The notes under the pieces were generated by a model. That model worked only from the letters and a program-made list of their open reading frames with translations, searched no databases and was not told the DNA's origin. This document shows positions 11,151-21,900 of a stretch of DNA of 60,000 bases, piece after piece (within the stretch, counting starts at the first letter, position 1; every line of letters starts with the position of its first letter). The position numbers were made by a program, and so were the translations under genes. The DNA comes from Symsagittifera roscoffensis (taxonomy: Eukaryota > Xenacoelomorpha > Acoela > Convolutidae), in assembly GCF_963678635.1 (NCBI RefSeq), contig NC_087065.1:5419209-5479208 (forward strand), read 5' to 3'.

Positions 11151-12229
11151 CGTGGGCTAAAAAAATGATTATTTTGAGACTGAAAAGCGGTGGTATGGGG
11201 TTGTTCAATAATTTGTTCATAAGTATTATGGTATTGTGACTGGTGTGTCATTATATGTTGGATGGGACTTTGTGATGTGGTGAGTCGAAAATTTGGATTA
11301 TGTGTGATGGCTAAATTTCGAAAATTTCGTGGGACTAGGGATAGTGGATGGTTATTTGGTAGGGGTGGTAATTGTGGTGCCGTTGGCGTTATGTCTACAT
11401 TGTTATGTTCTTCGTCGTATGTATTTTGTCGTGTTGTTATTTTTGTGTTATATTCTTTTATTTGTGCGTCTAAAAGAATTTTGTTTATAGATGTAGAAAA
11501 GATTCCAAAAAATCCTGCAAAGAGTATGCGTGCTACACTTGCCTGTCGATTGACTTGTGTGTGTATAGCACATGTGTTGTAGATTCCTTTTAAAAGTGAG
11601 AAAAGAAATCCAATAAAGTTAAACATTGCGTATAAAATAGTCAATTTTTCTAAGATGTAGTAGGGCCATCCTAGAAAATCGAGGATCTCATTTTTGAGTG
11701 TAACAAAGCTAAAAATGTTAATTGGTGATATATCTTGGGGACGGTATTTTTCACCGTTTAGATATATATAATCTTTAATGTCTTTAAAATATCCGCTATA
11801 GTCTTGCGTGTAGATATCGGCAAATCCTGCGGTTTCTGCAAGTTTGCGTAAATTTTGGTCTATTGATTGTCTTTGTATAGTGTCCATTTGTGTTAATAAT
11901 TCTTGGAATTGTTGTGTTCTAATGTGATGTTGAATATCTGATTTTGAATAGATTCCTATTGATTGTAAGTCTATATTTGGGTTTCGAGCAATAGCGCGAA
12001 TGCTTTCTGGTGAAAATTTTTTGAGTGATTGCATTAATGTGGGATATGGAGTGAGAAGATAATATTTATTTTCATCAGGGTTTAGTTGTACTACATTGTG
12101 GCTGTTTTCTGATCCACATGGGACTGCGGTATCCCAGAAATAGGTTCTTCGTGAAAGTGTATCCACGAAATGTACTTTATTCTTATAAAAGATAGGGATT
12201 CTTTTATAACATCGTTTATCTTCAAAAAC
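11147..12229 (-). pseudogene. C-terminal part of the envelope-type frame, downstream of an in-frame TAA
   Basis: This open frame continues in the same register as the glycoprotein ORF at 12230-13768 and starts directly after its TAA (12232-12230). The 21 codons before the first plausible alternative start (a GTG at 12166) are open and protein-like, so the segment is best read as the distal part of one glycoprotein of about 870 codons broken by a single stop, not as a separate gene. It contains a conserved-looking Cys and a paired hydrophobic region (around ILYAMFNFIGFLFSLLKG, then an ARILFAGFFGIF segment) that would serve as membrane anchor. A polar tail of about 100 residues follows. It ends in the ATGA overlap with the 601-aa ORF. 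Confidence 0.75.
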
Positions 12230-13768
12230 TTATAGTGGTGATACTTTTTTAGTACAAGTATAAAACCATAAGATGTTTCCTTCATAGTCTAAAAAATTTG
12301 ATCTATTTCCAGATAATAAGTATCCTGCATAGGGTATTTTTAATACTGCTAGTGCAAGTGATTGTAATATTTGTGTTCGTTCTAATTCGCATAGGTGGTG
12401 TAGTGTTTCTAATTCGGAGAGTGACATTTCTTGAAAAATTCGGCTAATTGTATAATCTAGTTTCATATCTAAATGAATATCATAGTGGATATTACCGAAA
12501 TATGTAGTATTCATTAGTGATAATTCTTGTAAGCGTGTGCTTCTGGTGTCATGGGGTTTTAGATGTCCACCAGGTTGTCCGTTGCTTTTTTCAAAATTAA
12601 CTGGTATATAGGATGTTCCTTCGTTTAGAGGATGACCTGTGGCATATGGGTCGATTTTTACTTTTCCAGTGGTCATGTCGAATCCTTTTTCGTATTCAAC
12701 TAATATTTCAGAATATTGTGTTCTGTGAAGTGGATTCCTGTATTTACATGCAAGTTCTGTTTCTTGATATATTTGGAAACGTGTCAATTTGTTTTCTATA
12801 TTGTCTATGTTTCTAAAATTAGAACTTAGTTTTCGTGATGGATGGACTTGTTCATATGGAATTGATTGTATAAAATATTTTTCGTGAAATTTTATCATAC
12901 GAGCGTGTATTTTTGCTACTTGAAATGTTGTACATGTATCTTCGGGGAACCAAACAATTGTTGCTTGTGTTCTCGTTGTAGGGTCGCCGCAATAACCTTG
13001 ATCATTTTTACAAGGTAATCGGATTCCTTGATAGATCATTGTATTATCTGATAAATCTCGTGTTAGTTGTATTTTTTCGAGTTGTATTTTCCAATCAAAA
13101 AACATTATTTCTTGGTATCCTTTATTTTTTGTGTCTGCTTTGCAGTTTGATGGGTCATTTATACCAATGTGTGGTATCCAATGTTTATCGTGTAGGTCAT
13201 AGGTTAATCGTCCGTGTGCGCCGTTATACGGGTATTTTTCGTCTAGTTTTATATGTCCTTGGTGTCTTTCAAGTTGTGATTGATGTACAGAGTCTGGAAA
13301 AACTTGAAAATTAACTAACTTTCTTTGGGAGTTTTTATTTTGTGTGATGTTTAGTCTGAGTAATTCATTTTTACAATCGTCGGGATTGAGATGTAAAAGA
13401 CGTTCTATATTACTTTGATAGAATGATTCATGGTCAAGTCGGTTTTTGTTTCCGTTCGAGACTTGTGAACAATGTACTTTCTTTTCGGAAAATGTTGCTG
13501 TGAATTTATAACCTGTAACTGTTGTTGCTCGGGCTTTTGAATAGAGTGTTGCTATTACATCTGTGGTTTCTATAGCTTGTGGTTCTGTTTCACATTGTGA
13601 TACTTGATTTATTGCATATTTATGTAGTGTTTTTTGTTCATTTTCTTCACAATCGTAATGTGTTACTAATAAATCTTGTGGTCCTGTACGAGGAGAAGGG
13701 TTTATGTTTTGATTTGAGATTACTAGAAAAAGGAGTTGGAGAAAAATTAATAATTTTAGAATATACAT
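12230..13768 (-). CDS. Envelope-type glycoprotein, N-terminal 512 aa (ends at an in-frame TAA)
   Basis: The N-terminus is a clear signal peptide (MYILKLLIFLQLLFLVIS). The ectodomain has many Cys residues, several N-glycosylation sequons and an early YDC motif. Further on is a W...C segment (TIVWFPEDTC). This spacing is reminiscent of the mononegavirus/chuvirus-type glycoproteins that invertebrate LTR elements have captured, but I cannot compute similarity and class membership is tentative. The protein as written lacks its membrane anchor because of TAA at 12232-12230; the same frame stays open for 360 further codons. The ATG overlaps the end of the preceding 377-codon frame by 13 nt. Role: cell-entry glycoprotein of a retrovirus-like element, if functional. 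Confidence 0.75.
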   Translation of the reverse strand: MYILKLLIFLQLLFLVISNQNINPSPRTGPQDLLVTHYDCEENEQKTLHKYAINQVSQCETEPQAIETTDVIATLYSKARATTVTGYKFTATFSEKKVHCSQVSNGNKNRLDHESFYQSNIERLLHLNPDDCKNELLRLNITQNKNSQRKLVNFQVFPDSVHQSQLERHQGHIKLDEKYPYNGAHGRLTYDLHDKHWIPHIGINDPSNCKADTKNKGYQEIMFFDWKIQLEKIQLTRDLSDNTMIYQGIRLPCKNDQGYCGDPTTRTQATIVWFPEDTCTTFQVAKIHARMIKFHEKYFIQSIPYEQVHPSRKLSSNFRNIDNIENKLTRFQIYQETELACKYRNPLHRTQYSEILVEYEKGFDMTTGKVKIDPYATGHPLNEGTSYIPVNFEKSNGQPGGHLKPHDTRSTRLQELSLMNTTYFGNIHYDIHLDMKLDYTISRIFQEMSLSELETLHHLCELERTQILQSLALAVLKIPYAGYLLSGNRSNFLDYEGNILWFYTCTKKVSPL

Positions 13769-14889
13769 GTGTATGATAATCCTGAGTATGGATTATAAAA
13801 TGTAATGTAGCCAATTGTGTTTTTGGTATATCTGTCGTATTTGTATATTACTTCAGTAGTTATAAACGGTGGTGGTAGTGATTGAGCTGTTATGTTAGGT
13901 GGCATTAATGGGTAGGGATGTTGGGTAATATTGTTTAACTTAACTGTGATTTCAAACTTTAATTGTAAACTGTTTTGTTGGAGTATTTGAATATTGTGAT
14001 CACGGATATCGTTGTGAATATCTTGGCGATATTGTAATCTATTAAGTGCCCAGTTATGAAGGCGGTTACTTTCTTGATGTTGTCCAAATAGTGGTGGAGG
14101 TGCTGTAAATGTATTCCAATCTAGTCTTAAAGGAATATTTATTGATGATTGTTCTCGATATCTGGCGTCGAGATTATTTGGAAAATTTAAGTTAAAGGGT
14201 GGTGGTGAAAACTGGCTTATTGATGGTGTTGATGGTAGTGATAATGTTTCTGGTAGTGATGAGGATGTTGTTGTATCCGTAGAAATATCTATGGGGTCAT
14301 TGACTAAATTTGGTTCACCTTGTGTAAATGAATGTGTAGTCCAATATGGGAATCGTGATGTTTGGTTTGTGGGGTTGAAAGGATTTTCACGTATTTGCTC
14401 AGATGTTGGTGTTGAACCTAAGTAATCTGATGGTAGGCTTGAGGTGCTACGTTGTGAAAGAATCGTAGGGGTTTCTGGTAATGTATCAATGGTGTTTTCT
14501 GGAGTGTTTTGTGATGGGGATTGAGGTATATCAAAGTGAACTCGTGGAGTTTGAAGATTTCTGTTTCGTCGAGGATGTATAATTTGTCTATTTATTTCGA
14601 CTGTATTTTGGTTTTGACTAGAATTTTTTATTCTACTTAGTTCTTGTGGTAGTGTTGGGTATAGGTTATATGTTGGTTCGCTTAAAGGTGCTTGTCGTTG
14701 AACTGGTTCTAGTGGTTCTGATAAACGAGCATGTCGTTCTTCAAAAGTGTATGGATTGTCTTGAAAAGAAATTCGTGTAGATGTTTGAGGATTTTGAGTA
14801 GTTGAAGGTGGTGTTTGGTTATCTTGGGATGATGTCGGTGAAGACTGATTCTGTGACTGTTGGGTAGCAATTTTTGATGGTTTTTTGAA
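13756..14889 (-). CDS. 377-codon frame without a usable ATG, between small hydrophobic ORFs and envelope
   Basis: The frame is open from the codon after tandem TAA TAA (14895-14890) to TAA at 13758-13756. It encodes a Ser/Pro/Thr/Gln/Asn-rich protein whose only Met is at about codon 329. Composition matches the other proteins of the element: long disordered stretches, LPETP/LPSTP motifs, then a more ordered C-terminal region of about 110 residues beginning near LRLDWNTF. A 377-codon stop-free frame is unlikely by chance here. Its stop overlaps the start of the envelope ORF by 13 nt. Expression must need splicing, a non-AUG start or recoding; an A AAA AAC heptamer sits at its head (14886-14880). 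Function unknown. Confidence 0.7.
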   Translation of the reverse strand, partial: FKKPSKIATQQSQNQSSPTSSQDNQTPPSTTQNPQTSTRISFQDNPYTFEERHARLSEPLEPVQRQAPLSEPTYNLYPTLPQELSRIKNSSQNQNTVEINRQIIHPRRNRNLQTPRVHFDIPQSPSQNTPENTIDTLPETPTILSQRSTSSLPSDYLGSTPTSEQIRENPFNPTNQTSRFPYWTTHSFTQGEPNLVNDPIDISTDTTTSSSLPETLSLPSTPSISQFSPPPFNLNFPNNLDARYREQSSINIPLRLDWNTFTAPPPLFGQHQESNRLHNWALNRLQYRQDIHNDIRDHNIQILQQNSLQLKFEITVKLNNITQHPYPLMPPNITAQSLPPPFITTEVIYKYDRYTKNTIGYITFYNPYSGLSYTCIF

Positions 14890-14897
14890 TTATTACT

Positions 14898-15086
14898 TTA
14901 GTGAGAAATTTTGTGTTTATTATAATATTCTTCCAAAAAAAGAATTAGAAGGACTGTTGCTAGGGCAAATGTGAGGATTGCTTTCTTTATACATTTACAG
15001 ATGGTCAAAATGAGGGATGATAAGAATGCTATGAAAATTACAAACAATAAAAAAATATCGGTTCTACTGAAAATTGTTCGTATCAT
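14898..15086 (-). CDS. 62-aa small membrane protein
   Basis: One or two hydrophobic segments are visible (IFLLFVIFIAFLSSLILTIC, then AILTFALATVLLILFL) with a Cys-Lys-rich turn between them and a short polar tail. The ATG overlaps the stop of the 76-aa ORF as ATGA, which supports it being translated in tandem. Size and topology resemble viral small hydrophobic proteins, but no family is recognised. A TTTTCAG acceptor-like site lies inside it at about 15075-15069. Confidence 0.55.
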   Translation of the reverse strand: MIRTIFSRTDIFLLFVIFIAFLSSLILTICKCIKKAILTFALATVLLILFLEEYYNKHKISH

Positions 15087-15313
15087 TTAGACAAGTTATA
15101 TGACTCGTACCTGTGGATGTAATCAAGGGTTTTGGAAAGTTGGAGGAATAGTTCGAGTATAGTGTAGAAAATTAAAAAAATGTTACAAAAAATGATTAGG
15201 ATTATTAGAAAAGATTCAAGTATATCAAAAAGAAATATTATAAAGGATTCAAGTATTGTAAAAAAATGTTTAAGATTTATGAGTATTTGAGTAACTGATT
15301 GAGAGAAGAGCAT
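15083..15313 (-). CDS. 76-aa very hydrophobic protein
   Basis: The middle of the protein is almost entirely Ile/Leu/Phe (for example FLIILIIFCNIFLIFY) with a polar C-terminus. It starts 598 nt after the Gag-Pol stop and ends in the ATGA overlap with the 62-aa ORF. It could be a small membrane protein of the element. Low-complexity A/T-rich DNA can mimic such ORFs, so the tight coupling to its neighbour is the main support. Confidence 0.45.
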   Translation of the reverse strand: MLFSQSVTQILINLKHFFTILESFIIFLFDILESFLIILIIFCNIFLIFYTILELFLQLSKTLDYIHRYESYNLSK

Positions 15314-15910
15314 TTAAGAAATGATCTCTTGGTCGAATATTTTTTGCTGTTTGAGGCGATTTTCTAGTGTGGTCGGATTATTTATTAGTTTTTTGACAAG
15401 TGGGTTGAGTTTTGTAAAAAATTGTTGGGGGCAATTTTTATGGTGACTGGGAGGTCGTCTTTTTCTTTATTTTTGTTTGTCAAATGATCCGGGGTATGGT
15501 GAGATTTTTATACTTTAGGCTAATTAAAATGTTCATTTTGTTACTTTAGGCTAAGTTAACAAATTTGCTTTGGGGGTATTCGTGGTCTGAGTTGGGGAAA
15601 TATTGTTGATCTTTGGGTTATTAGATAAGGGAGGGGTACGGTATTATGGTGATATTTATTTTAGTTGTCAAGTTGGAGTGGTTTGCTTATTTTTGACCTG
15701 GAGGTCGTAAAGTTATAGTTATAGATGTGCCTGGAGTTCTATATGATTCGTCTAATTGGTCTTAGTTTGAGTTAGAGAAAGTGACGGATTGGATGAATCC
15801 TATTGGTCTATTTTGAACTAGAATTATTACGTACTTGTCAGCATGTTATTTTGAAAAATGTAAATGAAAAATGCTTCGGAGGTTTCAAGATTGTGAAGCA
15901 AATGTTAAAA
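15314..15910 (-). other. Gap between Gag-Pol and the downstream ORF block
   Basis: About 600 bp without a convincing open frame. It is the natural place for a splice acceptor or internal promoter serving the downstream genes, but I see no unambiguous signal. Confidence 0.4.
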
Positions 15911-18900
15911 TTACTTTTGAAATTCTACTTTCTTTAAAATTTTAGATTGGGGGATGAATATTTTATAGTTTTTACGTGGTTGATTTCGGAGTCTTGTTGT
16001 TTTTCGATTTTCTGATTTGTCGATTTGTTCTTGGGGTATTATTTGTTCGGTCATTTTTCTATTTTTTCTTTGTTTTGGGGATTCTTTATGGTTTTGTGTA
16101 TTGTTTTTGGTGGCGGTTGGTTTTGTGTTTTGATTTTCGGTGGGGTTATCATTTTGTTCTGTGTTTTTCAGATGTGGTTCATTTTGAATGATTTTTAATC
16201 CTGTGAAAGAATATAATTGAGTTAATTCGCGGAGTGCGTATTCTTTTGGGTAATAAGGTAATAGGTTGTTTCGATGTTGAACGATTTCTTTTTTGTTTGA
16301 GTCGGTAATTTTATATGTGACATCAGTGGGTTTTGCAATTATTTGGTATGGTCCTTTTCGAAGGGGTTGTAATTTTTTAGAAATTCCTTTTTGAGTATTA
16401 AAATTAGGTATTAAAACAAATGTTCCAATTTTTAATTCGGAGGCTGGTGTAAAACGTGAATTGATTTGTTCATTAATGTTTTGTCTTTGTAATAACTTTT
16501 TTGTTATTTTTTGATAAATTTCATTGTGTTTTTTATCTCTATTTAGAATCCATTCGGTGTGTGTACCGGAGGCTAGTTTAAGAATTTGTGGGTGATGAAA
16601 ATGATCTTCATCGTGTGAATGTAAAGGTAGGTTATAACAAATTGAGTCTTTATTTGGTTGACAATAACCTTGTGCGTTTTTATGAGAATTCGCTGTAAAC
16701 ATTATTGGTTTGCGTGGCTTTTGGTTAAAAACCATTTCGTATGGTGACATTCCTAAGGTTGTCGTAATTTGTGAATTATACGCTAAGGGAAATAATTTTA
16801 CATCTGCTGACCATTCGGTATATTTTGTATCATTTCCGTTGATGATACATCTAAGATATTCTTGTAATGAACGGTTCATACCTTCGACTAAGCCGTTTGT
16901 CCAAGGTGCATGAGATGTACGTGGTTTGTGTTTAATGTTATATAAATGACATAGTGTGATAATTTCATTATTTATGAATTCTGTACCGTTGTCTGTAACT
17001 AAAATTTCTGGTAGTCCGAATTTTGCTATCCAGTGTTCATAGAGTGTTGTGTAAGCGTAATAAGCGTTACAATGTGGTACTGGGTTAAGTGCTACATAAT
17101 GTGTAAATGCGTCAACAATTACCATAATGTAGGAGTTTCCTTCTGATGAGGGTGAAATTGGTCCTTTAGTATCAAATGAGATACGATGATTAAAGTACAA
17201 ACTTTGTCCTTTAAAATCTTGTTTTTGTGCTATTTGTTTTTGATTTGGGTAAGGTTTATTTAGTTGACATACTATACAGTCAATGCATAGTACTTTTATC
17301 CAAATTGGTGCATTTGGGAAATAAAAGTTTTGTATAAAATTTGAATATGTTTTTTCTGATCCAGAGTGTCCTTTAATATTTTGTGTATGTGAAATATTAA
17401 AAGCTATAAGAATCATACTTAAAGGGAGACATGGAACTGTAGATTCATTCAGGTTATACTCTAAAAGGTCTGTATTTTCGTTAATTGTTGTGTTGTTAAA
17501 TTTGCGAAAATATCGGAGGAGTGTTTTGTTTCCTAGAATGGTTGAATCTGCTTTGATAGGTTTAGTTTTATATTTGTGCCATGATTTCAGTTGTCGAATT
17601 ACTGGGTCAAGGTTTTGATATTGTTTCAGTGTTGAAATTGTAATTATTTCTGTTGGGGGGAGAAAAATGTTTTCGATTTCTAATTTAGATAAGGGTATTG
17701 TATCAAGTGGGTCGTGAAGGTCAAAAACTTGATTTATTGTGTATTTTGAATCATTTGTTTGTGGTCCTGATAAATTTATTTTATCAGTTAAATCTTCTTT
17801 TTCAATTAGTGGAAAATGGTCTTTTTTAGGCGGGTGTTGTTTTGTTCGTTTTTGTTGGGTGTTATTTTTTATCCATTGAGAATATGGGATTGGTTTGAAA
17901 GTTGATGTTCCAAGTAAACCAACTTCATAATGATTATTTTGACAATCTAAATAAAGTGGGAAATGTTGTAAACTATTTATTTGTGATTGTTCAATATCAG
18001 TTTTTACTGCATATTTGCATTCCAATCGGGGTGATGTTTCGTTTTCTGCAAGGTAGAATTTTATGTTTTTGGGTATTTCAACTGTTGTTTTTCGTGTAAG
18101 TAATTCAGGTGGTGTATTTCGACTTAAGGTGTCTGGTAATGCAAGATTTTTTCCTGCAGTCCAAACTATATGTAAGTTTGGAAATTTCATTAGAATTAGT
18201 TGAAATCTGTAAACTCGGTGGTTTGGGTTAGATTTTTGTGTAAAGAGAAAGATGATTGGTTTATGGTCTGTGAATAGAACTGTTGGATGTTTTGATCCAA
18301 GTATCAGAAATTCATATTCTGTCAGTGTATATATTATGGCTGTACATTCTCTCATTAGAGTTGAGAGTCGTAGCTCTGCTTGAGTGAATAATCGAGAATT
18401 TGCTGATATGAGGTTCATTTTATTTGTACCATTATGTGATTGTAATAGTGCTGCACCGATGCCAAAGTTCGAAGCATCGCACATTGCATAAAATGGTTGA
18501 TTTGAATCTGGAATTGTGTTTGAAATTTGTTCAGTTAAAAGTTTCTTTATTTCTTCAAATCGTGTTTGATGTTCTGTGTTCCATTCAAAATTATTTTGTT
18601 GTCTAAGGATGTTATAAAATGGTCGTAGATATAATTGCATTTTATAAACATATTTACTTAAAAAGTTTAACATTCCAAGAAATTCTTGGATTTTCTTTTT
18701 ATTTGTTGGTGGTTGAAGTTTTTGAATAGCGTCAATGCGTGATTTCAATGGAGTGATTGTTTTTCTTTCTATATTATGTCCTAAGAATTTAACTCTTGTC
18801 AAAAAGAAGTGTGATTTATCGGGGGCGGCCTTCAGATTTTCGTTCTGAAGTATTTGGTGATATTTTTCTAAAACATTGAACATCTCGTCTTTTGTTTGTG

Positions 18901-21900
18901 ATTGCATAAAAACATCGTCTAAATAGGTTATTGCGTTTTTCTTGAGTATCAGTGGTCTAAAAATTTTGCTCATAAAAGCTGAAAATGCTGCTGGTCCTAT
19001 GGATATTCCATAGAATAAACGGTTGAATTCATATTGTTGGTTTCCGATAACAAATTGTGTTAAACGTCGTGATTGTTCATCTAGTGGCATTTGATTGTAT
19101 GCACTATTCATATCGGCGGTTGTAAAGTATTTGCCGTTTATTTTTGTTAAAATAACTTGTATTGGTTCAATGGGCCAATTACATTTTGATTCATCTATAA
19201 GTGAATTGAGGTATCTAGCATCGAGAACGATTTTTAATGATTCTCCTTTAGCTAGAATGATAACGGGGTTGATAAATGTGTTGCCTTTTGGTTGTTCTTC
19301 TTTATTAACTGGTGATATAATGTTGTATTGTTCTAAAATGTCGAGTAATCTGTTCACTTTATCATGTAAGTGGATTGGTACTTTACTTGCTCTCTGTTTT
19401 TTGAAAACTGCGTCTGGTTTTAACGGGAGATGTAGTGATGAACTGATTTTGCCAACATCGAATTTTGATGTTGCATAGACTGATGAATATTTAATTAGCT
19501 GTTTGGCTAACTTTTCAAATTCGTCTTGTGTTATTTGTGAATGTTGGAAATTAAACATTGTTAAAAATTTCTGTTGGTCCTCTGTGTAGTTACTTATGTT
19601 GAATGTAGGTTTGAAATATGGAGTTTTTGTGAAATAATCCGTATTTCTGTTTTCGTTACTTATTATATTATTTATAGATAATTCTTCATTAAGAATTGTA
19701 GATTGGCAAATATCTAGTAATTGGAGTATATTATTTACGCGATAGGCTTTTTCGTGTATTGGTGATATTGTAGCGTTGGTTTCACAATATCCTAAAAGTC
19801 CTAAAGGTAATGTTACTTGGTAAGGTGTGTTGTTATAGACATGTAAGGAAATGATATCTGAATTCGAATTTTTCAAATATTTTATGGATGAGATTGTGAT
19901 TTTGAAAAATTTGTGAATAGGTTTGAATTCAAATTCTGACATATAAAATTTTTGTTTGTTTTGTTCTTTATCATATTGGTGAACTTGTTTGATTGAAAAA
20001 TTATAGATATTTCCTGATAGTGGTTTTAGGTGTTTTCTTTGTTGGTTAAATATCGGGTAGAATTTTGAAAAGAATGGTGGTTGTTTATTTAATCTTTGAA
20101 AAAATGTTAAGGATGTTTCTTTTGTTTTTGTATATTTATCTTTGATTAATATTTTACTATTTAGTATGTTAATTGTTGGTATATACTTCGAAATAAATGG
20201 TATTCCAATGATATTATATTTAATGTCAGTGATATGGAATATTTGTTTAAATGGCTTATTTAAAATTTTGCTTTGTTCCATTGTTCTGGTGGGGAGGAGA
20301 AATAATTGGATTTTTCCGTAGTTTATCAATGTTGATCCTTGTGCTGTTGCTAGTTTGCTGGAGGTTTCAAGAGGTGTTAGCTTTGGGTGTAAGGTTTTTA
20401 TTTCATTCCATGTGGGGATGTTTATTATGTTTGATTCTGCTCCTGAATCAATTAAAAAATCTATTTCAAGGTCTGGTGGTTGAAATTCTTTATTTCTTGG
20501 GCTTTCTAAGAGAAATGGTATTGTCCAAATTTTTTCTTTGGGTTGTTCTTTTTGTATATTTTGATAAATATGGTTTGTATTCAAGCATTTTGTTTTGGTA
20601 TTTTTATTGGTTTGATCTGTAGTGTTAATCTCATTTGTTTCTTGCGTCGTTGGTGTGGAATTTATGGGTGTAGTGTAATAATTTTGAAGAAATTCTGATT
20701 GATTTTCATATATGTGTGATGAAAAGGGTTGTTCATATATGACAGATTCATAGTCATTTTCGACTTTTATCATATTGATAGAAAGAGTGTTTTCAGTATC
20801 ACTTTCTGAATCTGATGATGTACAGTTTATTTGATTGAGTTGTAACGTATCAGTTACTGTGTCATCAATACCTGGAGGGTCTGATGTTGTTTCTGGGTTA
20901 GACTGTACTTGATTGATTTGTCTTTGATGTTTAGGTGTACTACTTCTGTGGCGATTATTAGAATTATTATAGTTATTATTATTCCGGTGTGGTGATTGGG
21001 AATAATTTCTATAACGATTATTATAACTTGAGTGTCGATTTTGTGAATTATTTTGCGATCTGTTTTGGTAATTATTGTTTGGTCTGTTATAGTTCGATCT
21101 ATTATATGAGTTATTCCTTGATTGACTGTTCGGGTAATTCTGGTTTCGGTTGTTTGAATAACTTCTATTTCGATTATAGGAGTAGTTTCTATTCCTATTG
21201 TATGATGAATTTCGTGATTGGTTGTTTGGATAGTAGTTATTTCTTGATTGGGAATTAGATCTAGAAACAAATCGTTGTGTATTTGAATTTGATCTGGAGT
21301 AGTTATTTCGACTATTTGGTCTATTGTAGTGATTTTGTGATGAATTGTTCGTGTTTCTTCGTTCTGGTGATCTTCCTCTATAACTTGAGTTATTTGGTGA
21401 TTGATTTCTTGTATAATTTGTATTGTTCGGGAGTGGTTTTCCTGAACTGTTGTTGCTGTGGACTGTTTTGTTCGGTAGATTTTGATCTTTTTTCATGTAT
21501 TGATAGAATGATTTATTTGGTTCTTTATATTTTTGAGGTTTATTTTGATTGTCTTGCTGTTTTTGTCTACATTCGGAAATACTATGTCCGTATCGTCGGC
21601 AATAATTACACCATTTTTTGAAAGATGGTTTGCCTTTGAAGTTTGGGTTCTTTTCATAAATATTGAGTATTTCAGTGATTTTTTCAACAAGGTCTGTCTC
21701 TGATTCCTGTATATTATTAATATTAGTGGGAGTCGTTTCAATTCTGTTAACGTATTGTAGTTTCAGATTTTCCGTTTCTTCTAGTTTCATCGTGATTTCT
21801 GCTTGTTCTAATTTGTCTACTAGTTTTCGAAAATCTAAATCGGGTTCTCGAATTGAAGAAGGATGGGATGCTCTCTTTTTTATTGCTATTTTCCTTAATT

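Noticed and set aside
12230-12232. The envelope TAA as evidence of a variant genetic code
   Set aside because: All other long ORFs, including Gag-Pol and innexin, use TAA as a normal terminator.
12091-12285. A 64-codon minus-strand frame across the envelope break
   Set aside because: It is an out-of-frame shadow; the envelope register itself is open on both sides of the stop.
14880-14886. A AAA AAC heptamer at the head of the 377-codon frame as a -1 frameshift site
   Set aside because: The shift direction fits, but the 62-aa frame already ends in TAA at 14898, four codons before the heptamer, so ribosomes from that ORF would not reach it. Kept only as a note.
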